DNA of 62,000 nt from contig CM055097.1 in NCBI GenBank assembly GCA_029204225.1, positions 44,358,942 to 44,420,941 of the forward strand, in the 5' to 3' direction. The DNA comes from Diphasiastrum complanatum (lineage: Eukaryota > Streptophyta > Lycopodiopsida > Lycopodiales > Lycopodiaceae). The notes beneath the pieces were generated by a model. It saw nothing but the letters and a program-made list of their open reading frames with translations. It was not told where the DNA came from and ran no database searches. Positions 10,719 to 22,949 of this stretch are shown in pieces; the stretch's first letter is position 1; each line of letters starts with the position of its first letter. The translations under genes were made by a program, and so were the position numbers.

Positions 10719-11162
10719 TGTTGAAATTGCCACTTCTAACTTGGTTGATATAATATATTAATCTTGAGATCTAGGCTCATCTCACACATGTGGAGCCTGT
10801 TCCCACGTGTGAAAGGATGCACAAAATATACTTGTAAATAGTTAGATTCATTTTGGTTCAATCTACACAAGTGTGAACTTGATTTGTGGCTAGAATCTAA
10901 GAAAAAGTCACTTTGACCAATTTTTATATAATTAGCTTGCACTTCCATGTGAATGAGTAAATGCTCCCACATGTCAAGTTGTTGTTTACGCATGTGGATT
11001 AGGTTGTAGAGGATAGGATGTAGATATTCCACTAGACCCTATTTTGTAGGAAATATTCCTATTTTTGTGGAGACTAGCTTTTGGTTTCTAGCTAGTTGTG
11101 AGAAGTCAACTTTGGATATTTGGGCATATTTGGCTCCTATTCCTTGTTTTAGAAAATCAACA
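10719..11162 (+). mobile_element. Copia-type LTR, 444 bp
   Basis: Its termini are inverted: TGTTGA at the start and TCAACA at the end. A PBS follows immediately. It contains the CACACATGTG and CACGTGTG words seen in other LTRs here. Only about 190 bases of leader remain after the PBS before unrelated minus-strand gag-protease sequence, so the element is truncated. The start of its minus-strand open frames is not coding. Confidence 0.7.
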
Positions 11163-11174
11163 TGGTATCAGAGC
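11163..11174 (+). promoter_or_regulatory. PBS, initiator-Met tRNA type
   Basis: TGGTATCAGAGC directly follows the LTR end. This is the standard copia first-strand primer site in plants. Confidence 0.8.
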
Positions 11175-11358
11175 CAAGTACAAGAGTGATATAATGATCC
11201 ATAAAATTTGTGAAAATCATTGATATAGTGTTGTTTTTGAACTATAGTTGAGTGGGCGAGCTCTAGGAGAGTGTTAACTTCAATCTTTTTGGTCCAGATT
11301 GATTTGTGGGTTGTAGGTGTACTGTCCACATGTGTGAAATCGTACAACAACCTTCAAA

Positions 11359-11935
11359 TCACTTCTTGGTATTATAAGGCGTATAGGATTCCAAACAACC
11401 GATATGGCTGGTCATATGCTGAGTGGCTCCAGAATCAAGAAACCAGGAGTTGTCGTCTGATGCTTTTTGATGGATTGTCATAAATGTCTCATGATCTGCT
11501 TCTTGATTGGATTGAGGTGCTTCTGCAGATGCATTTGTATTTGATTCAATTGCCCTTTGTTGTCCTTGTTGGCTTGTAGAATGTGGCAATCTTGGATCTC
11601 ATGGTTGGTTCATTTGCAGTATATGTAGAACAACTTCCTCTTTGTCGATGGATTTGACTGCTCTGACGTTGTGTCAGCTTTTGATTCTGCTTTGATTGTT
11701 GCGGGCCTTTCTTCTTATGCTTATTCGAGCTTTGTTGGCATATAAGATGTGAGAGTCGACTATTGAGAAACTGGAGAGTTCGTTCCTTCTGGTGTCTTCT
11801 TGCAACAACATCATGATGACTCTTGATAGAGTCAGTTCTGGGCGTGTCTTGATGATCATCACCCAGTTGTCATACGATCTTGGCAAGCTTGAAAGCATAG
11901 TCATTATTGGGTCCTAATCGTCTATGACTGATTAC
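11359..11935 (-). pseudogene. Copia gag-protease fragment (minus)
   Basis: Reading the minus strand from 11904, gag's C-terminal half appears (SLPRSYDNWVMII, RVIMMLLQEDTRR). After frame changes a protease start appears with WFLDSGATQHMTS (11460-11420), where the catalytic Asp is kept. It ends at about 11359, where the leader of the plus-strand LTR starts. Upstream it meets an LTR piece (11937). It belongs to the same lineage as 12320-13922 and 46840-47770. Stops near 11640 and elsewhere show decay. Confidence 0.75.
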
Positions 11936-11936
11936 A

Positions 11937-12318
11937 TTAGTACAGGTGTATGTACAAAAAAGAGAATATAGTTGTTGCACTATCTTGAGTGGATCATGGC
12001 TACTACTGTCATTGTCAAGATAGTTGCACAGTACAGGAAGTGGGTGTGAGGAGCCTTTGACTATTCGGAGTCAAGCGTGTCGTTGTCGATAGTCGATAAA
12101 GTCAAACATTCATCTTGACGGTCCTCAACGATAGTCGATGGAGTAGGGCTTTATCAATAGTCAATGATAGTCGATGGAGTCGGCCTTCCTCAACAAGTCG
12201 GTTGTCACTCTAAAGTCTATTTTCGAAAATAGAATATTTCTATAGACTGTGCGACAATGCAATGTGTATGGAACTAGATTAACATGGGATTTAGGAGAGT
12301 AGAGGAATAAATCCAACA
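11937..12318 (-). mobile_element. 5'-terminal part of a copia LTR (minus)
   Basis: Its minus-strand start TGTTGGATTTAT (12318 down) matches the LTR pieces at 46824 and about 59749. It contains many GATAGTCGAT/AAGTCGG words. The terminal TGTTGG joins integrase coding sequence exactly, which suggests an insertion into a relative. The other side breaks into gag at about 11935. Confidence 0.7.
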
Positions 12319-12319
12319 T

Positions 12320-13922
12320 GATTTGAAACTTTGCAAGAGTTTGAACGCCTCTGATTTTTTCTTGATAAAATACATTGTTGTCCTTCTAAAAAATTCATGA
12401 ATAAAAGTAATATAATATTCTGCGTCCTTCAATGAAGAATTCTACATTGGGCCACATATGTCTGAATGTACAATATCTAACAAACCTCTAGCCACATGCT
12501 GATGACTTGATCTAAATGGTTTTCTAGCCTACTTTCTCACTATATAATCTTGGCAGATAGGTAATTGTAGTCTCCTATCTGGATACTCAAGATCAAGCAC
12601 AATAAATTGTTTAGACATGTTTGATACTAATTCAAATGATGAAGTCTATAATGCCAAAGTAACCTTTTATTGATTTGAACAAAGGTATTAATAGCCTGAT
12701 TAGAGGTAGAATAGTAATGACTTAATCTATACAAGTATCCATGTCTCTTTCTGAGTGCTAGGATCTTGTTTGTCCTATCAATTATTTTACATTTGTTAGA
12801 TTCAAATTCCACTTCATGTTCTAAATAAGTAATTCAAAGAGCAGATTTATAGAAAGATTTGGTACATGAAGGACATTCAACAATAGCTTGAATCGATCAT
12901 TTGAAAAGTTTAATCTTACTGTACCCTCACCTTTATTAGCGTGTGTGCTATTTTCGCTAAAGTAACCATATTTCTTGGTACTGTAAGGCATATAGGACTC
13001 AAAATAGCCGATATGGCTAGTCATATGCTGAGTGGCTCTAGAATTGAGAAACCATGAACTGTCATATCATGCTTCATGATGATTTTTCATGAATGCATCT
13101 GAATTGGGGTGAGATGTCTCTTTAGTTGTATTTGCTTGTTGATATGATTGCCCTTTGATATTGTTTTTGGCCTTTAGTATCCAGCAATCTTGAATCTAGT
13201 GGTTGTTTACTTGCAATATCTGCAGAATAGCTTCTTCTTTGTCCGTGACTCTAGGTTGGTGTTTGATTTGACTCCTTCCTTCTTCTATGCTCTTGTTTGT
13301 GTAAGGGAGTGAGTGTCATCATTTAAGAAACTGGATGACCCATTCCATTGATTTTCTTTCTACAACAACATTGAAATGACTCTCGATAGAGTCAGATATG
13401 GGTGTGTCAAGATGAACATCACCTTATTCTCATAAGCACTTGGAAAGCTTGAAAGTAGTGTCATTACTATGTCTTGATCGTCAACGACTGATCCGACAAT
13501 GGCCATTTGCTATAGCAAGTTCTTGAACTGGTTGATGTGATTCTGTAATGAATCACCTTTGGCCATCCTGAGGGTGAAAATTTTCCTTATGAGATGTAGC
13601 TTGGAAGCTACGTTGCGCACCTTGTACAATGTGCTTAGGATATCCCAAAGTTCTTTTGAGATCTGAGCTTCAGACACATGGCCAATTTGTGTGTTTGATA
13701 TATTGAGGATTGAGGATAACCTTGAAGGCCTCGCCATCCTTTAGCTTTCATCGGGAGATTGCGACATCATTTGCTTCGGGTCTTGTCTCAATACTTGTGA
13801 CAACATCATACAATTCTTTAGCCATTAGTGTTGGTTTCACTGTAAATTTCCACGTGCACAAGTGATAGTCGGATCCATCGAGTTCGTTTACAATGAGACT
13901 GGCCTTGCTTTGGGAATCCATG
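12320..13922 (-). pseudogene. Copia gag-protease-integrase start, broken (minus)
   Basis: The ATG (13922, MDSQSKAS) opens gag: LMAKELYDVVT, then ELWDILSTLYKVRN, KLHLIRKIFTL and SLQNHINQFKNLL (13737-13510). The zinc knuckle near 13200 is degenerate. The protease motif reads LNSRATQHM (about 13050) where the lineage has LDSGATQHM, so the catalytic Asp and Gly are lost. The protease body, the pre-integrase domain (LLWHYRLHHLN, 12627-12812) and the integrase core start (DIVHSDICGP, then FIHEFFRRT with the second Asp changed) follow. The reading stops at 12319 against an LTR terminus. RT and RNase H are absent. Confidence 0.8.
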
Positions 13923-14093
13923 TGGAAGTTAGTTTAGGTAATAGTAATAACTCTTAGTGACTTAAGAAGAAACATCAAATGTTATTCACATAACAAGAAA
14001 GCAATTATCCTATTGATTGATAGGATCCAGTCTTGTGGAAAGCTGGTGAGCTATAGAAATAGCTTCAATGTTGTATCAAACTATGATAACACC

Positions 14094-14105
14094 ACTTTGA
14101 TACCA
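14094..14105 (-). promoter_or_regulatory. PBS (minus), diverged initiator-Met type
   Basis: On the minus strand it reads TGGTATCAAAGT directly after an LTR end CCAGCA. The same A-for-G change occurs at 58967-58978, so it marks this lineage. Confidence 0.65.
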
Positions 14106-14370
14106 TGCTGGAAAATGATCGAGACACCTAAATGATGGATGCGATGTAGGATGATTCCTCGGTGCATACACTATGCCTATCGGATCATATCAAGGTAGTG
14201 AGTCGAACGACTCGACTAATCCTACTTGATTCTAATTTGAAAGTCATTAGAATCAATGGTATTGATTACCTGGGCAAACACAAAGAAAGTCTTGTGACTT
14301 GCAATGCGGAAGCGAAAAGTAGACAATTCGGATAATTTGAATTTCGTGTATCTCTCCAGATTGTGCGACT
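14106..14370 (-). mobile_element. 3' part of the copia 5' LTR (minus)
   Basis: It matches 58979-59130 in patches (CTCGGTG near the end, AGCGAA-AG-AGACAAT further in). The upstream half of the LTR is missing, with a break at about 14370. Confidence 0.55.
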
Positions 14371-14690
14371 AAAAGAAGTCTTTTTTGATGAATGTTAGAG
14401 CAGTTAGTAAATATTAGCATTAACGAACTAAGGATTTAGCTTATTATGGACATTAGTTGCATTCTTATGGACATTGTTGCATTGAGAACCCATATACATA
14501 GTCCTAGAACTTCATCTTGAAACATTTTGGTATTTTTTATATGCATCAAAATCTTCACAGTATACGAAAATTGGGTCATGTCGTAAATGTATTTTTATGC
14601 AAAAACACATTTCTTTTTTATTCAACTTTTAGAAGAAATCTTCTTAGGGAAAACATTTTCCACTACCCATTCAATAGGAAATTGTGTTAT
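14371..14690. other. AT-rich, nothing recognised
   Basis: There is a short open frame at 14517-14741 with no recognisable motif. No other structure is seen. Confidence 0.5.
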
Positions 14691-15090
14691 GTGACATCCC
14701 TTCCCTCCCCAGATGACATCATCCTCAATGGCAAAGTCTAGATATTGTGCATGCAACCATGCACGGTCTCCCAAGAAACATCACTGAGAGGTCATCCATG
14801 CCACGCAACCAAGTACTCATGGAGCAAACAATTCAACAATCGTCTCTGTCTTCGATCCAATACTCTCATTGGTCCATGCATTACCTCCCCATGCTCCCAA
14901 AACAATATAAGGCCATTAGCCAACAAGTTATCATCATCATGTAAACTCGTTTTTAAGTGTGAAACATGAATAACATGATGAACCTTACAACCCATAGGCA
15001 AATCCAATTCATAAGCAATATTCTTAATCAACATGGAACTGGAAATATGAACATGGATTAATGTTTTCATTGGCACATGGAAGGGCCAAC
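14690..15090 (-). pseudogene. Chromovirus integrase C-terminus with chromodomain (minus)
   Basis: The minus frame 15076-14792 reads YELDLPMGCKVHHVIHVSHL, the linker that ends chromoviral integrase, then VLDRRQRRLLN and EYLVAWHG. After one stop (Trp codon lost) it continues PLSDVSWET, the chromodomain tail, and ends near 14700 at GEGRDVT. Chromodomains steer insertion to heterochromatin. Only about 130 codons remain and the rest of the element is missing. The short plus-strand frames over the same bases are shadows. Confidence 0.8.
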
Positions 15091-18000
15091 ATTCATATGG
15101 AGTTGAAATGTGAAGGGATTATAAGTTTTATATATCTATATTTACAAATATTCTAGTCAAACCCATACACAAATAATATGACAATCTAGTATTTACCAAT
15201 AAAGTCCTTGTATTTTTTAATGATTTGAGAAAACTTTGTGCTTTTCAAGTCTCTAACTTCATTTTATGTGTCATATCTCATCTGATCACACAACACGATT
15301 AGTAGCGTATGTGGATCTTGATGTATTGAATACAGTATCACAAGCCAGTCAAATTCCTTTCAAAGTCAATCTACTAGGTATGCCTTAGAGGCGATTATAG
15401 TATTCAATGTAAGATGGATGAGAAACCAAAAATACATTAATTTCTTAATAGTAGAAACTATTGTGATTCATGTAGCTAGGCCGGGATCTCAATCCCTTAA
15501 AATGATATGGAATTGAGTAATTGTGGCTATTTGCATATAACCATGTCCTACAATGCTTAGGAACATTAGGACTCTAGGATAAAATGATTGAAATGACTTA
15601 AGTAGTTTAATGACTCTAGATAAAGAATAGCAATATCCTGACTTATTTTTAATGATGATTTTGAAGGGTAGTTTTATAGAATGTCAAGGTTTTTTTTTTC
15701 GTCATAAAACATAATGGTTTGACATGTCAACATTCTTTTCTTCCTACAATCGCCACATTTTATATCATGACATTGTCAAGTCATGCACAATATTTGACTC
15801 AAATGATCTTAAACTTAGGCTTTCATAGTATTCATACAAAACTAAGATAAAATATGATGAGCCAAAAAAAATTTTGACTTTCATGTCTCTCACGTGTTCC
15901 ACTACAATACATAGATGTCTTAAACAATTTGAAACTCGAAAGATAATGTGGAAAAATGACTCTAATATCACGATGAATATCTAACTACGACAAAAAGGTA
16001 TGTGAAAGTTCTTTTTTGATTTGAAGACCAAAGTGCAACATTATGTCAATGATGTTATTGAATTAATAATATTACTATATCAATATTAAAAATAAACGAT
16101 TTCACTACTCTATTTACAATCCACTTATCAAAATATTAATGTCAACACATAGTATCCTACATATAAACCATGAATGTCATTATATTGAAAATTATATAAC
16201 CTTTATTTATAGGGTTTTCTAGCTGGAGTCATCATTTCAAGCCATGAGATTTATACACAATATGTTTCTTTCTATATTATAGTCTAGAAATATCTGATTG
16301 TTTTTTAAGGGCCTTATATTGGTTTTCAAATACAAGAATTGAGATTGAAATTCCACCAGGCCATGTTTGCACTAGCCCATGATCTAGGAAGAAGGAATTA
16401 GTCCAACAATGGATTAATGTGTTACAAGGGTTGGATGAACAACGAAGCATATCTTTGAATGGTCAAAAAGTTCATTAACATTTATTGAAATTAACATGAT
16501 TGAAAAATTAGAAATCATGTTTATGAGAAGGCTCAATTAGTCTTAGTCATGGCACTAGACACGAGTTAATGCCACATAAATTGACAATCTTGTAGAATAG
16601 GTCATATAACATCGAGAAACTGTCTAAGAATGATATAGCAAGATTGATTGAGTTTAATGGATTGCCCAATTAAATGCAGTTAGGTTCATACCTAATACCT
16701 ACTATATAGTGTATCATAGCTTTATATTTTTGCTTGTATTTTTTTGGATAAACATTTGAGATACCTTTATGGAGTGGGTGGATCCACGTGAAATCTATTA
16801 GCTATATCTTGTAGGCACTTCTAGAGTAGGTATGAAAGGCATAGTTTGGAGTAATTTTGAAAAATGTAAGTATTGTGCAAATTTATATGGCCAAACATAA
16901 AGCCCTAGATGTTAGATTATATATGGTGATAAGAGTTCAATCTTGATTGATAATTCACTCAAAACTTGTAATTCAAAAATTTATGAGAAAACATAGTATT
17001 GATAGTCCAAAGCTAGAAACATACTCCCTTGTTGTTCATGAACTATCAAGACAAATTTTGAGGGTCAAAACTAGAGGAAAAAGTTATCAAGCAAGTACCT
17101 TAGCAACTAGAGCTTATACACGTGATGTTTATCGTAATTTTACAATCGATTGGTTGAGAGGTCATGATTGTGTACAAACAATAGATTTATGGATACTATT
17201 ACAAGCTGAAGCCATCTTTTGAATCAGATGAAATTTTTTTTTGAATGGAATATCTTTGGTAAACTCCCCAATGGAATTGCATTACCTACTTAAACACCAT
17301 GCACCAAAGACATATTTTAGTGACTACACTAAGAACCTTGCTTGGGGATGATGAGAATGCCATCATTGGTTCTTATTCAAATACATGTGCTAATGAAACT
17401 TTGAATAATGCTTGTCTTTGTTTAACACACTTTTTATAATGGTCACTTGTATGAATCTAGCGATTATGTTGAAAGGGATAGTGGAGCAACATGAGAGATG
17501 CAACCAAAACCAGATCCCACATTGTCATTGGTGGACGAAACTAAAGAACAAGAAAAAGTAAATTAGCACAAGAAGAATTCAAAAGTAGAGCTTGAAATCA
17601 TAAACACGAAAAAAAGTAACCAATAGAAAAATGTCTTACTCATTTAGAGTCTTGTTGAATGTGTGGTACCAATATGATACACACTTGTAGTTTAGTCACA
17701 AAAGACATAAAAGTTGTGCCTAAATTTTTGCTTTTTCATGATTATAAAATAAAGGAAGCAATAGTCAAATATTGTAATTGATAATTTTTCCAAAAAGTAG
17801 TAACTATTGAATGACAATGTTTAAACATATAATGTTGGTCTAATATTATTGTTCATGAAACAAACAAATGATCCATATGATTATATCTTTGGATACCAAG
17901 TGATTATGTTTCACTTGAAATGAGTGCACATCATAGGATTTGTTATTAGTAGACTGTTCATCAAAAATTTACTTTGCATGTAGAGATAAGTAATCAGCAT

Positions 18001-18490
18001 TTCAATAATGTTTAAATATTTTTCTTCTCTCAAATGACTCTTATTTAAAATATCCCTTGAAAAAAATATCATGATTATTTGTTTTTCTCTTGAACTCTTA
18101 TGTCATGCAAACTTATTTTGGGTGAATCAGTTATCAAATGATGGTTGTCAAGGACTTCTCACTTAGCGACACGATAATGTTTTTGGGCAACATGTACATC
18201 TATGCTTTAATGCTTGCTTAGTAAAAAAATCTTGTCTTGAACAATAAATTTTTAAAAGTAGGCCTTTTTGAGATCATAAAAACAAAGGGGGATTGGAATT
18301 GTTAAATTGAAAATAAGAATATGTAATAGATAGAGAATATGAAAGTGAGATAAATTAAAAAAAGATAGAGAACATGATTTCATAACCAAAAAGTAAGAGT
18401 GAAGAAGATTTTTAAGTTCAAGAGATAGAGATAGCTAGTGTTGGAGGATTTGTGGATATCAAGACAAGCTAATTGTTAGTTAGATCATAG
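15091..18490. other. Long AT-rich stretch without a recognisable gene
   Basis: Stops are dense in all frames. The only notable open frame is 16947-17222 on the plus strand (91 codons, basic, no motif known to me). Poly-T and poly-A runs are common. No LTR terminus, PBS or transposase motif was found. Confidence 0.4.
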
Positions 18491-20265
18491 ACCTACAAGT
18501 AGTTAATAAGTGAGAGGGATTTGGCAGCTTGTGTGTGTAAGTCCAACTCGATAATCACATGATAAATTGATTTATTAGACGTTAATAAATGGACTTTAGG
18601 CCAATTGTAGGAATTAATGATGTAGGGCCTAATAGTCAAGGTAGTGAATAAAAGTGCGTTCCTCCCAAAATTCAAATTCAAATTCAAATAAGTAGGGAGG
18701 TAGGATTTGCCAATAGGCTTCGAAGCCAAGTGTTCTAAAATCCACTTCGCTTGTATGTAGGCATCGTGGTTTTTGCATGATAGTGTTAAAATTGCAATTT
18801 TGAGTTAGTTTTGGGATATTTTCTTGATTTTTTGTGGATTTCTTGCTTGTGAAAAGTATTCAAGCTTGCATCTTGATGTCCACTATGAATGTGGAGCTTG
18901 TCGTTGTTGACTGCTCTATAATAGATGGGTCGGTCCATCATAGCTCGAATGTAACTCATGACTCCTATGGGAGCCTTCCAATGTGTCACCCGAATTTGCC
19001 ATGGAATGGCTTATGGAACCTGGATCCATTGGTGAGTGAACTATCTTAGAATTCATTAGATTAAAATTAAGGATGTATAATGAATCTTTCTCATTTGAGT
19101 GCTATGAATCAACATCTACTTTTTGTCTCTTTGGATCTGTAGTACGAGACAATAACATATCATTATTGTGTCTAGTTTCTCGAATCCTTATGCTACTTTG
19201 ATCAGATCTGATACAAACATTTAATCTCTTCTTCTTTTTTAAATTTTAATTCCTTTCATACGATGTCTTTAGCTTCCCGTAGTTCTGATGCGGATATCGT
19301 GTGATGTTTATTTAGCAGTTTTTACATGTTGTTTGTTTTTGGTACACGTTAGTAAGTGGCTAGTGAGTCGGGACATACGTCCCGTAATGGGACCGAATTG
19401 CCATGCAATGGTACCCCCTTCTTGGAAACAGCTGATTTTGGAAGGGAATTGCTTTGCTCTTAGCGGATTACTCACCAATTGACAAGTAGTCAATCTTTGG
19501 AGGTAGAGAGTAGTAGGGCGACCTTAATGGATAGACATCTGAAGTTTAAACTCTGAGGAAGGGTGATTAAGATCCAAGCACGCTAAAAAAATCTTCAGCT
19601 AGGGTTTCTCCCTATAAAAATTATTTTTTCTCTCAATATTGAGTACTTTCTGGATCTGTAAGAACTTCAGGGAAAGCGGTCGGGCTGGTAAGCGATCGTG
19701 GACCGTCGTGGAAAGCTGGGAAATGATTCTATCATATAGGGATCAGCTTTACCGAACCCTTGGCTACCATAGCCAAAGGAAAAGTAAAGGAGGAGAGCGA
19801 CTGGATCGCGTGCTCCAAATTTGAGCAAGTAGTAACCATAAGTGCTCAGTGTGCAGAAAAGTAGGGTTTGATGCCCTAATACAAATCGTCGGATCAGATC
19901 CCTTGATAATCTACGGGCAAGATCGATTTCATAAGAGCCGTTGAATCTAAAACAACGGTGGAGATTAAGTTGATTGGAGCCTTGAAGAGTTTGAAGGCTG
20001 TTTTAAGAAAACTTCATTAAAAAAATTCACACTGAAATTAGCTGAAAGGGCCCGACTGGTGGAATGTTTGTTGAAGGCTATTAATCTTCAAACTGAAGTT
20101 TTAGCTCAAAAAACTGTTTTTTAAGCCTTTTTGGGTCTTTTGTCCATAAATTGGGGTATACTTAATGGATTTGACCCATGCGAAGGGCACCCTAACTATG
20201 CTTGCAAATAAGGTACCCAAAAATAGAGTGATTACCACGAAGAAACCAATCGAAGCATGTCAAAA
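18491..20265. other. Non-coding, possible decayed LTR or leader
   Basis: Short open frames (18834-19049, 19288-19482, 19639-19824) show no known motif. CGGGACATACGTCCCG at about 19368 can form a small hairpin. CTATAAAAATT near 19611 followed by a CT-rich start resembles a TATA box with leader. No partner LTR was found. Confidence 0.3.
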
Positions 20266-20540
20266 GTAGTTTGCCCCTTTTAGGGAGCGGCTAGCTGACA
20301 AGACGTGACAGAAAGCATTTGCAGCGGCCAGGGGTGCTTGGGAAGCACTTAGGATATAGTATCAAATAGCTAACCCATCGTAGATAATGTTTTTGAGACT
20401 AAAGCTACACATTGTTTGCATGGAAGAAGGCTAGAATGCAAGTGCCTATTTTACACGCATCAAGGAGTTGAGAGATCAACTCATTGTCATTAGAGAACCA
20501 ATACGTGCTGTTGAATTGATGCATGTTGACAGGTGACATT
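20266..20540 (+). pseudogene. Copia gag fragment
   Basis: One frame with four stops reads AARGAWEALRI, YQIANPS, IMFLRLKLHIVCMEEG and YFTRIKELRDQLIVI, the usual UBN2-type gag core of plant copia. It has no flanking protease or LTR and ends near the gypsy gag-like block at 20600. Confidence 0.7.
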
Positions 20541-20599
20541 GCATCGAGGGAGAGATTGCTTGTATTTGATCTTCATGGCATTGTCTTGTAGGAAGAGCA

Positions 20600-21430
20600 G
20601 AGACGTGAACTGGTGAAAACACGAGGACCACCAACAGAAGATCAGGCTACGCTATCAAAGGGAAAGCATAAATACAAAAAGCAACCGAGAAAGTCGAATG
20701 CTGACCAACTCACCAGAGCCAAGGCGCAACCACCAGCCAAGGCCAAGCAACATCATCCAGAGGATCACGTAAGATATCTGCCAGCCGGGCCTTCCGAAGA
20801 CCGAAGTCCGTGGAGGAGAACATCAATGAATTTTTATCCAAATCTCCCCACGAGTCATCAAGAGGCGGCTGGCAGATATCATTCTCAACTCAGACCATCA
20901 AGGGAAAAGAACTGCAAGCCTTACCTGCCCTCCAACCACAACCGGAGTGGCGACAGCAGTTATTTGAGAGAGACCCCATCAGGGCTTACGTGACGAGTCT
21001 GCAACAGTTATGGGTGAACGCGCATTTCTTGCCATGTCCAAGAAGATCCAAATGGGCAGAATGCGGCACTCTTCTGGACCAGATCACACTGCACAATTTC
21101 AACTGGCCAATCATCAAATCTAAATATGGGTGGACAACGGATGTACACGCCCGAAGGGCTCTCTCCGCATTCGCTAGTCACTACATCAATTGCCCCGATC
21201 CCACAGTCTGCGCGGCAGCCACTTACGCCCGAGACTTAGAATATTTAATGGGCATTGAAACAAAATGGGATGATTTCATTCCCTCCATATTTTTTGATCC
21301 AAATAAGGCGCTCGCTTTCGACAAAGTCGAAGACCAACTGCCAGTCGCTCGCGTATATTACCGAGTTGCATTCCTTGGAGATCCTTGGACGAAACGATTC
21401 CAAGCATGGGTGGATCAGCGGAACAGCGGA
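20600..21430 (+). pseudogene. Gypsy gag-like N-terminal block, first copy (copy B)
   Basis: Two overlapping frames are open: 20613-20993 (basic, Lys/Gln/Pro-rich) and 20810-21436 (208 codons). The second contains a block INCPDPTV, YARDLEYLMGIETKWDD and VARVYYR-AFLGDPWTKRFQAWVDQ that recurs at 22528-22790. I do not recognise the fold. Its place before integrase and its basic nature suggest the gag N-terminus of the copy A family. At about 21418 it runs straight into the linker before integrase (QQKLILKARPYQ in copy A), so gag C-terminus, protease, RT and RNase H are deleted. Confidence 0.5.
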
Positions 21431-22375
21431 AATTGATCTTGAAGGCTAGACCTTATCAGCTGATTGCCGACCAGTTATATCGAAGAGGACCAAACGGAAT
21501 TCTTCGACGGTGTATTCTTCCTCATGAGGCCACCCAGATTATTTCGCTTTCACATGAAGGCATGAGTGGGGGCCATTCTGCATCCGACATTACAGTTCGC
21601 AAGATCCTGCAATCAGGATGTTGGTGGCCAACGATTCATAAGGATACGGAGGAAAATACTTAAAAAAGTGCGATGTGTGCCAAAGGGCGAGAAGGCCAAC
21701 GAGATTGAATCATGACCTACTGCTCCCGGTCTTAGCCCAAGCACCATTCGAATAGTGGGGATTCACCCTGCGGCAAGGAGTTCCCAGGTTCGATACGTAA
21801 TCGTAGCCACAGACTACCTCGCCAAATGGGTCAAAGCCAAGGCAGTAAGAGTAGCTGATGCTAGGACCACTGCCAAGTTCCTTTATGAAAATATCATTGT
21901 ACGCTTCGGATGCTCGGTAGAGCTAGTCAGTGATCGCAGAGGCCATTTCATCAATGAGACCATCAAGGTCATGTTGGAGGAATTCTTCGTGATCCACAGA
22001 ACCAGTACGCCTTATTATCCTCGTGGTAATGGGCAAGCAGAATCATCCAATAAGATCCTGTGTAGCGTGCTCATGAAAACAGTTGAAGCTAGCAAACCAA
22101 ATTGGGAATATAAGTTGCATGCTGCACTGTGGGCATTCAGGACAGCATATAAAGGAAGCACTGATCAAACACCCTTCCAATTGGTATATGGTCAGGATGT
22201 TGTGATGCCAGTAGAGTTTTTAGTTCCTTCATTAAGGATTGCCACCACGCAATGTCTTAGTGAGTCCAAATCTCTACAGCTACGTCACGAAGCTCTGCAT
22301 AAACCCTGTGAAACACGCTTACTAGCTGTGCATGCACTGGCAGCTGAAAAGGAAAGATGCAAGGCATGGCATGAT
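21424..22375 (+). pseudogene. Ty3/gypsy integrase (copy B)
   Basis: Better preserved than copy A. It shows the linker, HEGMSGGH and CDVC of the zinc domain (frameshift near 21655), a small deletion that removes the first catalytic Asp region (GLDYIGP is cut near 21755), then VIVATDYLAKWVK, LVSDR-GHF with the second Asp kept, and NGQAESSNK with the Glu. The frame 21755-22411 is open for 218 codons. After EKERCKAW-HD it breaks near 22376, before the C-terminal end that copy A retains. An inverted foreign piece follows. Confidence 0.85.
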
Positions 22376-22397
22376 TGCATCTGTGATGTAACCGACA

Positions 22398-22540
22398 ATC
22401 ATGCTTGGTGAGGTCTGCTCGCAGCTGTGTATTACTCGTCGTCAGGTGTAGTACCCTGCTTTCCAGAATGGCTTTGGCCGCTACCGCATCTAGGATGTAT
22501 TTTTCCAGAGTCTGGTATGCCGTCGTTAGGTCTGTGGGAG
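22398..22540 (-). pseudogene. Inverted fragment of the gypsy extra ORF
   Basis: The reverse complement matches 5450-5590 (start of the coiled-coil part of the extra ORF), with similarity obvious along the whole piece. The plus-strand open frame here is the antisense shadow. It sits between copy B integrase and the second gag-like block and marks a rearrangement. Confidence 0.75.
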
Positions 22541-22907
22541 CATCAATTGCCCTGATCCAACAGTCCGCGCGGCAGCCACTTACACCCGAGACTTAGAACA
22601 TCTAATGGGGATCGAGACTAAATGGGACAATTTTCTCTCATCCACATTCTTTGACGTTAATAAGGCACTACCTTCAGACAAAGTCGAAGATCAACTGCCA
22701 ATCGCTCGTGTGTATTACCGAGCTGCGCTTCTAGGCGATCCATGGACACGTAGATTCCAAACATGGGTCGACCAAGATTGGATGCGAGGAGTCCACAAAT
22801 CCCTTCACACGCCCAAGGACTTGAAGAAATTGGACTGCCTCAACTTCATAGAGGACGTCACCACCTACCTGATCCAGCAAAGGTGGACGAAGACAATGCT
22901 ACACTAA
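22528..22907 (+). pseudogene. Gypsy gag-like block, second copy
   Basis: It repeats the block of 21180-21420 (INCPDPTV, DLEHLMGIETKWDNF, ARVYYRAALLGDPWTRRFQ) and continues beyond it with WMRGVHKSLHTPKDLKKLD, FIEDVTTYLIQQRWTK before a stop at 22905. The first copy lost this continuation when it fused to integrase. The 5' side joins the inverted ORF piece at about 22530. Function not recognised; gag is inferred from context. Confidence 0.5.
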
Positions 22908-22949
22908 ATCGGCAGAGTGCTGAGGGACCAACACTACTTCAGGCCGTGG

